The position numbers and the translations under genes were made by a program. From the NCBI GenBank assembly GCA_947381415.1, contig CANCVB010000012.1:1-64000 (forward strand): 64,000 nucleotides of DNA, written 5' to 3'. How positions within the stretch are numbered: position 1 is the stretch's first letter; each line of letters begins with the position of its first letter. Source of the stretch: Burkholderiales bacterium. Its GTDB lineage: Bacteria > Pseudomonadota > Gammaproteobacteria > Burkholderiales > Burkholderiaceae_C. Below the pieces are notes generated by a model. That model was not told where the DNA came from. It worked only from the letters and a program-made list of their open reading frames with translations, and searched no databases. Positions 47,183 to 56,033 of this stretch are shown here, piece by piece.

Positions 47183-47977
47183 TTATTGCCCTGTGAATAC
47201 GGGTGCGCGTTTTTGTAAAAAAGCCGTCACACCTTCGATGTAGTCATGCGTTTTACCAAGTGCCGATTGCGTGTCGCGCTCGGTATCGAGTTGCTGGGTA
47301 AGACTTTTTTGCCCTGCCTCACGTAAAAGATGGCGCGTCGCCACCAATGCTTGGGTGGGCATGGTTGCCAATCGGTCTGCCATGGATGCAGATGCTGCCA
47401 TCAAGTCATCGGTCACATCCCAAATCAAACCCCATTCCTTGGCCTGTGCAGCCATCAGTTTGTCACCTGTCATGGCAAGCGCCATTGCTCGGGCCAAACC
47501 TAATCGCTCGACCAAGAACCAGCTACTGCCAGCATCGGGTATCAAGCCAATTTTGCTGAACGCTTGAATAAAGGAAGCATTCGGTGACGCAATGGCAATA
47601 TCACAGGCCATGACAAATGAAGCCCCAGCACCGGCAGCCACGCCATTCACAGCGGCAACCGTGGGCATACGCAACTGCTGTAGGCGGCGCGTTGTGGGGT
47701 TAAATGCCTGGTCAATGACTGGGCCTGGGTCGGCCCTTTCTTGCAAATTCGGACCCTCTGCCAAGTCGAATTCCGATAAATCTGCCCCAGCGCAAAAGCC
47801 ACGCCCTGCTCCAGTAATCACCATGGCACGAATCACGGGGTTGGCCTCTGCAAGATCAAAAGCTTCCCATAAATGGCGGTGCATTTCACGTGTAAAACTA
47901 TTTAACGCCTGGGGTCTGTTGAGGGTGAGCCATGCAACTGCACCACGCTCCTCGTATGTGACTGTCTTTTCACTCAT
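47183..47977 (-). CDS. paaG: enoyl-CoA hydratase/isomerase, PaaG type
   Basis: 264 residues from the ATG at 47977 (TTAAGGAGACC upstream); the longer track start is rejected. Crotonase fold with AVAWLTLNRPQALNSF, GRGFCAGADLSEFD and GVAAGAGASFVMACDIAIAS; in PaaG the aspartate in SKIGLIPDAGSSW acts in isomerising the 1,2-epoxyphenylacetyl-CoA. It stands first in the paaGIK unit and diverges from paaF. Confidence 0.9.
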   Translation of the reverse strand: MSEKTVTYEERGAVAWLTLNRPQALNSFTREMHRHLWEAFDLAEANPVIRAMVITGAGRGFCAGADLSEFDLAEGPNLQERADPGPVIDQAFNPTTRRLQQLRMPTVAAVNGVAAGAGASFVMACDIAIASPNASFIQAFSKIGLIPDAGSSWFLVERLGLARAMALAMTGDKLMAAQAKEWGLIWDVTDDLMAASASMADRLATMPTQALVATRHLLREAGQKSLTQQLDTERDTQSALGKTHDYIEGVTAFLQKRAPVFTGQ

Positions 47978-48067
47978 GGTGGTCTCCTTAAGGGGTAATT
48001 TATCATCCCAAGACTTTCTTCCATCTTGGGTATAGTTCACCGAAGAAATTCCTCAATGGAGACATCT

Positions 48068-48847
48068 ATGGCCTATGAATTCATCCAAGTACGAACCGAA
48101 GCAGACAAAGTGGGCGTCATCACCTTAAATCGCCCCAAGCAATTGAATGCGCTTAACAGCGAATTGATGGTTGAATTGGGGCAAGCCCTCAAAGCATTTG
48201 ATGCCAGTCCTGAGATTGGTTGCATTATTTTGACTGGCAATGAAAAAGCCTTTGCAGCTGGTGCAGATATTGGTGCCATGGCGACGTTTACCTATGCAGA
48301 TGTCTACAAAAACGACTACATCACCCGCGACTGGGAAACCCTGCGCAGTATCCGCAAACCTGTGATTGCAGCAGTCGCTGGCTTTGCCCTTGGTGGCGGT
48401 TGTGAAGTTGCAATGATGTGCGACATCATTATTGCCGCGGATAACGCACGTTTTGGTCAACCCGAGATCAAGCTGGGCATCATCCCTGGGGCTGGCGGTA
48501 CACAACGATTGCCACGCGCCATTGGAAAGGCCAAGGCCATGGATTTGGCATTAACAGGTCGAATGATGAACGCCGATGAGGCTGAGCGCTCTGGGCTCGT
48601 CAGTCGGGTGGTTCCTTTGGCGCAGTTGATGGAAGAGGCACTTGCGGCGGCTCTTTCGATCTGTCATTACTCTCAAATCGCAGTCATGTCTGCCAAGGAA
48701 TCGATCAACAGAGCCTACGAAAGCAGTTTGTCAGATGGCGTCATGTTTGAACGACGTTTGTTTCATGCACTTTTTTCCACCCAAGACCAGAAAGAAGGCA
48801 TGGATGCTTTTGTCAACAAGCGCCCAGCCGTTTTTAAGCACCTATAA
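48068..48847 (+). CDS. paaF: enoyl-CoA hydratase, PaaF type
   Basis: 259 residues from the ATG at 48068 (GGAG six bases upstream); the track start would overlap paaG's promoter. [95 protein letters not shown] are full crotonase features; E in GGGCEVAMM and E in FGQPEIKLG are the catalytic pair. It hydrates a ring-opened or general short-chain enoyl-CoA. PaaF assignment rests on its neighbours. Confidence 0.87.
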   Translation: MAYEFIQVRTEADKVGVITLNRPKQLNALNSELMVELGQALKAFDASPEIGCIILTGNEKAFAAGADIGAMATFTYADVYKNDYITRDWETLRSIRKPVIAAVAGFALGGGCEVAMMCDIIIAADNARFGQPEIKLGIIPGAGGTQRLPRAIGKAKAMDLALTGRMMNADEAERSGLVSRVVPLAQLMEEALAAALSICHYSQIAVMSAKESINRAYESSLSDGVMFERRLFHALFSTQDQKEGMDAFVNKRPAVFKHL

Positions 48848-48861
48848 ACCAAGGAGTCCCC

Positions 48862-49884
48862 ATGAGTTTTGAAGCACACTTACAGCCCCCCAAAACAAGC
48901 AAGGTTTTATTTGCAATCAAGCTCTTGCTAGGTGCGATTCTTTTAGCGGTTGTAGCCTTTTTTATGGGGCCTTCTAACGAATTTGGCGCTGACACACCTA
49001 GCCAAAGAGTTGCACCTCCTACCCAGATGACTGAACTTGATGCTTGGCTTGTACACAGCGAGTCTCAAATCAGTGGCATCAAACCCGGCACAGCAAAAGG
49101 CATTGTCTGGGCCAATGACGCCCACCAAAAAACCCCTTGGGCCATTGTGTATTTGCATGGCTTTTCAGCCAGCAGATTAGAGACCGCTCCAGTGGCCGAC
49201 CATGTGGCCAAACAATTGGGTGCAAACCTCTTTTACACCCGCTTAAGCGGACATGGCTTACCAGGTGAAGCACTTGGGCAAGTGACTGTGCAAGATTGGT
49301 TGGCTGACACGCAAGAAGCAGTCCGTATTGGCAAGACTCTAGGCGACAAAGTCTTGGTCATCAGCTGTTCGACGGGCTCTACCTTGGCCACATGGCTTGG
49401 CTCCTCATCGGCTGCCAGTATGGTCCAAGCGCATGTATTTATTTCGCCTAATTTTGGCTTGAAAGACAAACGCTCTGAATTGATCAATGGTCATTGGGGA
49501 AAACAACTTGCTATGGCCATCACGGGTCCGCAACTGAATTTTCCTGAAGTCAATGCACAAGAGTCGACAGCGTGGACCAAAAGTTATCCGACGTCTGCAT
49601 TGTTCCCCATGATGGCATTGGTCAAGAAAGTGCGTGAAAGTGATGTCAGCCAATTCAAAGCCCCTTTGCTGGTCCTCTACAGCGCAGATGATCAAACAGT
49701 GGATCCCATTGAAACCAAAAACATAGTTGACCGCATGGGGTCTGCCAGTAAAACGCTAGAGTTGGTGGCCTACAGCAAAAGCCAAGGACAACATGTTCTG
49801 GCCGGTGACATTCGCGACCCACAAGCGGTTGACCCGATGGTCAACACCATCGTTCAATGGATAAAAGCTCAGGCTATTGAATAA
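48862..49884 (+). CDS. membrane-anchored alpha/beta hydrolase
   Basis: 340 residues. One N-terminal membrane helix (KVLFAIKLLLGAILLAVVAFF) is followed by an alpha/beta-hydrolase domain: VYLHGFSASRLE (oxyanion loop), VISCSTGST where the nucleophile elbow reads S-x-S-x-G instead of GxSxG (serine near 170), and LLVLYSADDQTVDP plus a late histidine in GQHVLAGD. Substrate unknown. Follows paaF by 14 bases, but a pathway role is unproven. Confidence 0.8.
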   Translation: MSFEAHLQPPKTSKVLFAIKLLLGAILLAVVAFFMGPSNEFGADTPSQRVAPPTQMTELDAWLVHSESQISGIKPGTAKGIVWANDAHQKTPWAIVYLHGFSASRLETAPVADHVAKQLGANLFYTRLSGHGLPGEALGQVTVQDWLADTQEAVRIGKTLGDKVLVISCSTGSTLATWLGSSSAASMVQAHVFISPNFGLKDKRSELINGHWGKQLAMAITGPQLNFPEVNAQESTAWTKSYPTSALFPMMALVKKVRESDVSQFKAPLLVLYSADDQTVDPIETKNIVDRMGSASKTLELVAYSKSQGQHVLAGDIRDPQAVDPMVNTIVQWIKAQAIE

Positions 49885-49901
49885 CTTGTTTGAACTTTGA
49901 T

Positions 49902-50261
49902 TTACTGAGATTGAAGTTCACCTGAATCAATCAGCGATTTCACGTCTTTGGAACCACCCAACAAAACCCCATTGCAAAAAACCATGGGGAAAGTTGGCCA
50001 TCCTGACCACATCTTTAAAGCCAAGCGACGCCGCCACTGGCTGAAATAGCTTCCGTACTCTAAATAAACATACGCTATTCCAGCCTCGGTCAATTGTTTT
50101 CGGACAGTTTTGACAACTGTATTTTGAGCCATACCCACCACAACCACGCGATGGCTGCTGATAGCCTGCTGCACTTCTTGAACAGTCTCTTTGTGAAAGT
50201 TGACTACAGTTGCTTGAATAGTGGGGTGGAGATTCTCTAATGGCAAAATGCTTCTAGACAT
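49902..50261 (-). CDS. glutaredoxin-like protein lacking the active-site cysteine
   Basis: 119 residues. The C-terminal two thirds fit the glutaredoxin fold: RVVVVGMAQNTVVKTVRKQL aligns with beta1-alpha1, WPTFPMVFCNGVLLGGSKDV with the cis-proline and GG-D glutathione loops. The CxxC/CPYC position reads MAQNT, so no redox cysteine is present there; one cysteine follows the cis-proline. Probably cytoplasmic, non-catalytic, possibly glutathione- or Fe-S-binding. Converges with the hydrolase gene. Confidence 0.72.
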   Translation of the reverse strand: MSRSILPLENLHPTIQATVVNFHKETVQEVQQAISSHRVVVVGMAQNTVVKTVRKQLTEAGIAYVYLEYGSYFSQWRRRLALKMWSGWPTFPMVFCNGVLLGGSKDVKSLIDSGELQSQ

Positions 50262-50310
50262 GGGTACCCTTCAGTTGATCATTTATCGCACACCAAGAAT
50301 AATACGCCTT

Positions 50311-50640
50311 ATGAAGTACTTGTTTGGACTGATTGTTTGTTTTCAATACACGTTGGCGCTGTCGCAAATCACATCCCCTGTGCTTGTCTGTGGCAAGTAC
50401 TTCTTGGGAGTTCCATTGCAAGTACATTTTCAAGGCGCTGTGGCCGAGGTCAGCTTCAAAGACGAAACCTACACCTTAAAGTTCAATCGCTCTTGGGTGA
50501 CAACACAAGGTGAGCATTGGAGCGATTACACCGATGGTCAGTACATATTGGCCTCAAGTTACCCCGATGAACCGTATGTGGCCATCAGCTTGAAAAACCA
50601 GAAGAATGCATTTGCATCCTGTGATGTGATTGAACGCTAG
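50311..50640 (+). CDS. small exported protein, possibly MliC-like
   Basis: 109 residues from the ATG at 50311. Signal peptide LFGLIVCFQYTLALS, mature region with two cysteines, LVCGKYFLGVPLQVHF and FASCDVIER, and beta-strand-like YTLKFNRSW and SDYTDGQY. The paired-cysteine beta layout and DG-Y segment recall the MliC lysozyme-inhibitor family, but similarity is weak. I treat function as unknown. Confidence 0.55.
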   Translation: MKYLFGLIVCFQYTLALSQITSPVLVCGKYFLGVPLQVHFQGAVAEVSFKDETYTLKFNRSWVTTQGEHWSDYTDGQYILASSYPDEPYVAISLKNQKNAFASCDVIER

Positions 50641-50641
50641 C

Positions 50642-50905
50642 CTACTCTTCCTTTTTAGGTTCCGTTTTACGAATTTGGTAGGCATTGTTTCTCTGTATTT
50701 TCACCACCATGAAATAGCATTCACGCTTTTTTTCACCGTTGCCTATCAAGTCGCAAAAAGTCGCGCTGCCGGCAAATGAAGCCTTGCAAAAATTCACTTC
50801 GTCTGGGGTTTTCTTCATTGTGCAAGAACTAAGATCCTCTCCCCATGCAAAGGGCGACAAACCAAACACCAACAAGATACTGCCTAATTTCTTCTTGCTA
50901 ATCAT
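50642..50905 (-). CDS. small exported Cys-containing protein
   Basis: 87 residues from the ATG at 50905 (or GTG one codon earlier). Signal peptide LGSILLVFGLSPFAWG; mature part has four cysteines (SSCTMKKT, NFCKASF, TFCDLIG, RECYFMV) and a basic, charged C terminus, suggesting two disulfides. Conserved spacing implies a real small periplasmic protein, but I do not recognise it. Converges with the previous gene. Confidence 0.6.
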   Translation of the reverse strand: MISKKKLGSILLVFGLSPFAWGEDLSSCTMKKTPDEVNFCKASFAGSATFCDLIGNGEKKRECYFMVVKIQRNNAYQIRKTEPKKEE

Positions 50906-50986
50906 CACTTGTTCTCATTCAGTACGACATTGAAAGCGATATTAATACACAAATTACCTTTCTCTAACAAACCCCTTTGCCGCCAT

Positions 50987-51898
50987 TCAGTACCGCTCAG
51001 GAACAATCATGTGGTCAGGCACGGGATTTCGAATGTAGTCCGGGTTGCGAACTCTGGCTGGAAGCGAGATTTCAGGGTGCTCAATCTCATGGTAATTGAA
51101 CTGCGAAAGCAAATGGTGAATGCAATTGAGGCGCGCACGTTTTTTATCAACGGCCTGAACAACCCACCAAGGCGCCTCGGCTATATGGGTGCGCTCAATC
51201 ATGGTTTCTTTCGCCCGCGTGTAGTCTTCCCACCTGCGACTGCTTTCTAAATCCATCGGACTGAGCTTCCACTGCTTCAAAGGGTCGTGAATACGTCCCA
51301 AAAAGCGAGCATGCTGCTCATCATCGGTGATTGAAAACCAATATTTCAGCAAAATGATGCCGCTACGCACAAGCATCTTTTCAAATTCTGGCACCGTTCT
51401 GAAGAACTCCTCGTACTCGTCTTCTGAACAAAAACCCATCACTCTTTCCACACCGGCTCGGTTGTACCAACTGCGGTCGAACAACACAATCTCCCCTGCT
51501 GCAGGCAAATGTGTGACGTAACGCTGAAAATACCACTGTGTACGCTCTCTGTAGTTAGGTGCTGGCAATGCAGCTACTCGGCAAACACGGGGATTTAACC
51601 GTTGGGTGATGCGTTTGATCACGCCCCCCTTACCCGCGGCATCTCTGCCCTCAAAAAGAATCACGACTTTTTGCTTGGTAGCGACAACCCAGTCTTGCAG
51701 TTTGACCAATTCACCTTGCAAGCGCAACAGTTCGCGAAAGTAAAGGACCCTGGCTTTCTTTTCTTCTTCGGTTGCGAAAGGGCCCATTTCATTGCCACCA
51801 TCCTCTATGGCCATCTCTAACTCTTCATCAATTGAATCCAAAATGTCTTCTCGGATTTTGCGTAACTGCTCTTCATCGAGGGGGGCTTTATCGCTCAT
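50987..51898 (-). CDS. ppk2: polyphosphate kinase 2 (PPK2 class I)
   Basis: 303 residues. FEGRDAAGKGGVIKRI is Walker A (about 84-99), LFDRSWYNRAGVERVMGF is the Walker B/lid region, and RWEDYTRAKETMIERTH follows. PPK2 transfers phosphate between polyphosphate and nucleoside diphosphates in the cytoplasm. The N-terminal acidic extension (residues 1-55) is usual. No polyphosphate partner gene is adjacent. Confidence 0.94.
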   Translation of the reverse strand: MSDKAPLDEEQLRKIREDILDSIDEELEMAIEDGGNEMGPFATEEEKKARVLYFRELLRLQGELVKLQDWVVATKQKVVILFEGRDAAGKGGVIKRITQRLNPRVCRVAALPAPNYRERTQWYFQRYVTHLPAAGEIVLFDRSWYNRAGVERVMGFCSEDEYEEFFRTVPEFEKMLVRSGIILLKYWFSITDDEQHARFLGRIHDPLKQWKLSPMDLESSRRWEDYTRAKETMIERTHIAEAPWWVVQAVDKKRARLNCIHHLLSQFNYHEIEHPEISLPARVRNPDYIRNPVPDHMIVPERY

Positions 51899-52171
51899 AG
51901 GAATTCAACCTTGGTTTGACCATTTCAACCCAATGGGGTACGTAAACCCTTTTTAACCTGGATTTGTGAATACCCCATGAATTCATACAAAAATCAGAGG
52001 AGTGACGCCATCCACAGGCATTTGTTTAAAAGTCATTCGCCTGGAACGCTAAGGAACATTTGCCTGCGGATATAGAACTTAAAGGTATTTGAAATCATAT
52101 TTGTTAGCCATAAAAGCATCTTTCATATTATTAAAAAAATAATAAGATTCATTCTTTTAAGGAAAATTTCA

Positions 52172-52684
52172 ATGCCATTAAAAAAGCTTTCCATAATTAG
52201 CATTTTTACCCTTTTGGGTTCTGTTAGTGCTTATGCAACTTGCACTTCTTCGCCCTCTGGAAAAACATATTCAGGCTCAATGAGTGATGTGCTTTATTAT
52301 GAAACTACAGATAAAAAAAGCATGTCCCAGATTTGGGGCCGAAGGTGGGCTGTTCGTATGACATTCAATGCTACTGGATCAACTGTAACCATAACTGGTT
52401 ATGCGATTGCGGGCGGTGATGGTGGGAGTGCTATATCTATCAACACCACCACTACAACTTACAAAGCCACTTGGACTTTCGACTCCACCACCTGTAGTGG
52501 CACTATTGCTGTAGCGCCAAGAACGGGAGCCACAACCAACAACACTTACAACGTTTTCTACCAATTGGCTTCATCTGGTGCTGTCATCAATACTGTTAAC
52601 AAAAACACACCTTCGTCAATTTTCACTCAGACAACTGGTAGCACAACGACTATTGTCGGAGGCGGTACTCTTTGGCAAGAATGA
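52172..52684 (+). CDS. secreted Thr/Gly-rich protein of unknown function
   Basis: 170 residues; AAGGAAAA precedes the ATG after an AT-rich intergenic stretch. A clear signal peptide (SIISIFTLLGSVSAYA) is followed by a Thr-, Ser- and Gly-rich mature part with two cysteines (ATCTSSPSG and TTCSG), low charge and strand-like repeats. Possibly an extracellular or surface protein. It overlaps the next lipoprotein gene by 4 bases. Confidence 0.65.
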   Translation: MPLKKLSIISIFTLLGSVSAYATCTSSPSGKTYSGSMSDVLYYETTDKKSMSQIWGRRWAVRMTFNATGSTVTITGYAIAGGDGGSAISINTTTTTYKATWTFDSTTCSGTIAVAPRTGATTNNTYNVFYQLASSGAVINTVNKNTPSSIFTQTTGSTTTIVGGGTLWQE

Positions 52685-52893
52685 CATACCCGTACTTTTT
52701 CTTTGTATTGGTTGCTTTGAGCTCTTGTGGATCTGGCGAGTCTGTGGAGAACGACTCGTCCTTTTTCGGAAAACCATTGGTTGTGGGAGCTCAACAGCCA
52801 AATTTAAGCCTTCCTGAGCCCATTTCTATAGCCAGCTCGCAAGTGTCCGATGAGACTGAACACTCCGCTGTACAAAACAATTCAAGCGATTGA
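52681..52893 (+). CDS. small lipoprotein
   Basis: 70 residues from the ATG at 52681 (ATGA overlap). Lipobox LSSCGSGESV with a short hydrophobic leader FFFVLVALSS, then a Ser/Asn/Glu-rich disordered tail. Similar in style to the lipoprotein at 53043, which has NGCGSGQTDEE. Unknown function. Confidence 0.6.
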   Translation: MTYPYFFFVLVALSSCGSGESVENDSSFFGKPLVVGAQQPNLSLPEPISIASSQVSDETEHSAVQNNSSD

Positions 52894-53042
52894 ATATGGG
52901 TCAGTTTTTTCTTTTTAAATTGTCAGAATGATGTTCAAATGGTGGATACAAACTTTATGGGATCAATAGTGACCAAGTATCCAGTGTAGCTTCACCCACA
53001 TACTATGTTGAGTCCATGGATTGGTGGAAAGAATAAAGGGAT

Positions 53043-53237
53043 ATGCGGCTTCCAAGGTGGTCAATATCCACGTCCATCCTCATGTGTTTATTCTTCAACG
53101 GATGTGGTTCAGGTCAAACGGACGAGGAAAGCAATGTCAATCCCTCGATTCATACAACACTAGAGGACAACACTCCTCCACCTTCTGCCAGCACTTTCGC
53201 GCAAGAGTCTGGCCCCAAACCCGGCTCTGCTGACTGA
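53043..53237 (+). CDS. small lipoprotein
   Basis: 64 residues, with AAAGGG just upstream. Leader ISTSILMCLFFNG then lipobox cysteine in NGCGSGQTDEESN, followed by a Pro/Ser-rich disordered tail. Probable partner or paralog of the preceding lipoprotein by layout. Unknown function. Confidence 0.55.
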   Translation: MRLPRWSISTSILMCLFFNGCGSGQTDEESNVNPSIHTTLEDNTPPPSASTFAQESGPKPGSAD

Positions 53238-53271
53238 ACCTAAATTTTGTTTTATATTTTGCGAGCCTGAT

Positions 53272-54288
53272 ATGCGCTGGATATTACTTTCCCTCTTGGC
53301 AACATTTCTAATATCTTGTGGCGGCGGGGGAAGCTCATCCAATGGATTTTCTCAAACATTCACAAGTTCAGCTTCCATAGGTGAATTGATTAATTTCACT
53401 GTAGATACAGTAAACAAGACCTATGCATACACAATCACCCAAAGCTCCTATGGCTTGAAAGGTACAACCGGAAATGGAACCCTCATCAGCAATGCAGATG
53501 GAAGCTACTCACCTTCTACACAGACTTATTCAAAAATTTATGCCGTCAAAAATGGATTGCTTGTTGGTAGCGTTAATCTGACGATCAATGGCTCATCTGT
53601 CGATGTGCCTGTATACGGCACATCTTCACCCGTCAAAAGTTTATCTGCATTAGCAGGTACCTATAACTATGTTTCAAGTACTTGTACTGACAATACAAGT
53701 GGACAAAGGTGTGGAACAACCAACTATGGGACAGTGAAAGTACTGTCAACAGGCCAATTTGTTCAGTGCTTGCGGACCGACATAACGGCCAATCCGACTT
53801 GCAGTAACTCAACCGGCACCATTACGTACATTTCAAATGGTATTTGGAAATACCAACGCACAGGTTCAACCAATACCAATTATCTGATTGCATTTTCTTC
53901 ATCAAACGGCCAAAAGGTTTTCATTACTGACTTTAATGATCCTGGTGCAGGCGGTTATGGATATGGACAAGCGATTGGGTCAACACAATCTCCCATCGAC
54001 ACCCATGGTGAAAATGATGGAACATATTTCTCCCACACCAACGCTGAAACTTCTGCTGTCACCCAAGTATCTGGTACATCTTTTGTGACGCAAAACTACT
54101 ACGCGGATGGACGGAATAGCGATAGCAACACAGGCGTTTTAACAATTGATCAACCATGGACCGGTATGTTCCAAGGCACTGGGAATAACGGAAACAGCAT
54201 GGGAATTCTTGCCGGAACAGGTGCATTTGTTGGGAGAAGCACGACTGCGGGACAAGAGTGGTATTACATGATTGGTCTGAGAAAATAA
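53272..54288 (+). CDS. lipoprotein with repeated beta-rich domain
   Basis: 338 residues. Leader LLSLLATFLIS and lipobox CGGGGSSSNG, then a Thr/Ser/Asn/Gly-rich extracellular-type region with aromatic strands (YAYTITQSSYGL, KYQRTGSTNTNYL, WYYMIGLRK). Cysteines at TCTDN, QRCGT, QCLRT and TCSNS could form disulfides. The composition suggests surface exposure. I do not recognise a family. Confidence 0.65.
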   Translation: MRWILLSLLATFLISCGGGGSSSNGFSQTFTSSASIGELINFTVDTVNKTYAYTITQSSYGLKGTTGNGTLISNADGSYSPSTQTYSKIYAVKNGLLVGSVNLTINGSSVDVPVYGTSSPVKSLSALAGTYNYVSSTCTDNTSGQRCGTTNYGTVKVLSTGQFVQCLRTDITANPTCSNSTGTITYISNGIWKYQRTGSTNTNYLIAFSSSNGQKVFITDFNDPGAGGYGYGQAIGSTQSPIDTHGENDGTYFSHTNAETSAVTQVSGTSFVTQNYYADGRNSDSNTGVLTIDQPWTGMFQGTGNNGNSMGILAGTGAFVGRSTTAGQEWYYMIGLRK

Positions 54289-54349
54289 ACATCTACCCAC
54301 TGACATTTCTTACTGTCAACAGACATTTTTTTTCAAATCAATCCATTGA

Positions 54350-54757
54350 CTAAGGTTCATCGTTCAATCGAAGATAGTCAATGACACAGTTGATGGCAAG
54401 TTTCCCCGAGGATAGATAGGGATCAAAGTCGGGAACTTTGATTCTGATCATTTCATACAAAGTAGAAATAGGTATGTAATCCATTGACCAGGCATAAAAA
54501 GCCCGTTCATTTATTTCTTCATAATGAAGTAATTCAATATCGGTATGTCTATCGTCGCGACAAATTTCGGTATAAAGCTTGTTGACTTTGCTGCGATAAC
54601 CTTCAAGTACTTGTAAAAAAACCCCTTCACCACCACACAGAACCCCAGTGATATCGTTTAGCTGGTTGGACTTTCGAAACCTATCTAAATTGATTTCAGC
54701 GAAGTTGGATGGTAACGATGCAATTTGTTTGCTGACGTAAAGAAGCCTGATAAGCAT
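54350..54757 (-). CDS. BLUF-domain photoreceptor
   Basis: 135 residues from the ATG at 54757, which has GGAGG five bases upstream. The flavin-switch residues match the BLUF pattern: Y7 (LLYVSK), N31 (KSNQLND), Q49 (GVFLQVLEG), plus W90 and M92 in YAWSMDY. Short BLUF proteins sense blue light through FAD and signal by protein interaction. No output domain is fused, so a partner is needed; the nearest same-strand gene is the membrane protein upstream. Confidence 0.9.
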   Translation of the reverse strand: MLIRLLYVSKQIASLPSNFAEINLDRFRKSNQLNDITGVLCGGEGVFLQVLEGYRSKVNKLYTEICRDDRHTDIELLHYEEINERAFYAWSMDYIPISTLYEMIRIKVPDFDPYLSSGKLAINCVIDYLRLNDEP

Positions 54758-54908
54758 TGCAACCTCCAAACTGTTTAAATTTATTTGAACAGTAATTCAT
54801 AAAATCAATGAAGTCAAGAATTAACGCCTACCCACACGGCTCAATTAATTCTAAAGAATGCTGAAATATGAGCTGCTCTGAGTTCCCACTTTCGCCCGAC
54901 TTGGTATT

Positions 54909-55703
54909 TCATATGCTCAACCATGTAGAGATTCCCCAAAGCAGAATATAGAAAACCGACGCTGAGATTAATCCAGATTGGGCATATGAGCCCATGTACT
55001 TTGCAGCAGCAATACCGAACAACGGTATGAATTGTTGGGCGTGTACCCCAAGAAAATGGGCTGGTCGAATATCCTTATGAAGATGCCAACCCACAATAGG
55101 TAAACCTTGTCCTGCGGGTGGCTGATTTCCTCCAAGCATAAATCCGCTGATGGTTGAGAGGATAAATGTCAGTACAAGTCCAATGATCACACCCAGTGTT
55201 TCGACTGGAATGTCTGCACTTTGTTTTTCATGCCATATTTCCCATGCCAACCACCCTTGTGAGGCTGTTAGTCCAACAGCTGCAATACCCATGATTCCGA
55301 ACATAAAAGCGTGGAAAGGGTCACTGACGTTGTAGTGAGAAGCAGATGATTGAGATCCTTGGTAGCTGATATAAACCACTTCAAACAATGACGTTGATAC
55401 CAGTAATGCGACGATCCAGATATAAACGTCTGCTTGATCGATATGGGAATCTGCGACTTTGAGGACCCAAACGGTCGTCAAAGCAAACATGGCTGTAGCC
55501 GCCATGAATTTCATGGGCTTCACCCAAACACCTACACCGCGGATGACACGATGGTCGTTGAGAGACCAAGCATAAGTAAGCATGAGCGCGATAAGCATCA
55601 GAACCCCGTAGCCCACCAGAACCTTGGAAGTCATGCTGAGCGACTGCCACGCAATACCTATCCATTCTTGATAGGGGTACCAGAGATTCATATGTGTCAT
55701 CAT
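54909..55703 (-). CDS. multi-pass inner-membrane protein, unknown function
   Basis: 264 residues with about seven hydrophobic helices. Conserved-looking features: VKPMKFMAATAMFALTTVW, GFMLGGNQPPAG, and GWHLHKDIRPAHFLGVHAQQFIPLFG, which places three to four histidines near one membrane face and could bind metal or heme. I do not recognise a family. Same strand as the BLUF gene, 151 bases upstream of it. Confidence 0.68.
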   Translation of the reverse strand: MMTHMNLWYPYQEWIGIAWQSLSMTSKVLVGYGVLMLIALMLTYAWSLNDHRVIRGVGVWVKPMKFMAATAMFALTTVWVLKVADSHIDQADVYIWIVALLVSTSLFEVVYISYQGSQSSASHYNVSDPFHAFMFGIMGIAAVGLTASQGWLAWEIWHEKQSADIPVETLGVIIGLVLTFILSTISGFMLGGNQPPAGQGLPIVGWHLHKDIRPAHFLGVHAQQFIPLFGIAAAKYMGSYAQSGLISASVFYILLWGISTWLSI

Positions 55704-55747
55704 TCTTTCTAGTAATGCTATTTTTCAATATATAGAGTTCATCATCT

Positions 55748-55990
55748 GTGTTTTTTGCAACAGGTTTAACATATGATTTATCAAACGCATCTTCCGCAGA
55801 TTACAGGAACAGCATAACTGGTTGGGGATATGGTTTTGGTACCAAGCACAAAATAGATAAAAATTTATTTGTTAATTTGGAAGTGCAACAAATTGGCTAT
55901 GAAGCATACATACCGGGCGCAAGTGTATCTTCCCAATCAATTTCACATACAACCACACTTGGCACAATTGGACTCGGCTATCAATTTTAA
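55748..55990 (+). pseudogene. outer-membrane beta-barrel C-terminal fragment
   Basis: About 80 residues from a GTG, with no signal peptide. YGFGTKHKIDKNLFVNLEVQQIGY and the terminal TTLGTIGLGYQF, which ends in aromatic F, match the last strands of an outer-membrane barrel (OmpA/porin-like). The N-terminal barrel and signal are missing, so it is probably a decayed remnant. Confidence 0.6.
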
Positions 55991-56033
55991 TTGGAATACT
56001 ATTGCAACATCACGAGTTTTCTCATCGCTCCTC

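Noticed and set aside
54298-54330. Weak hairpin with T-run after the lipoprotein gene
   Set aside because: Stem of five base pairs with a separated T-run; too weak to call a terminator.
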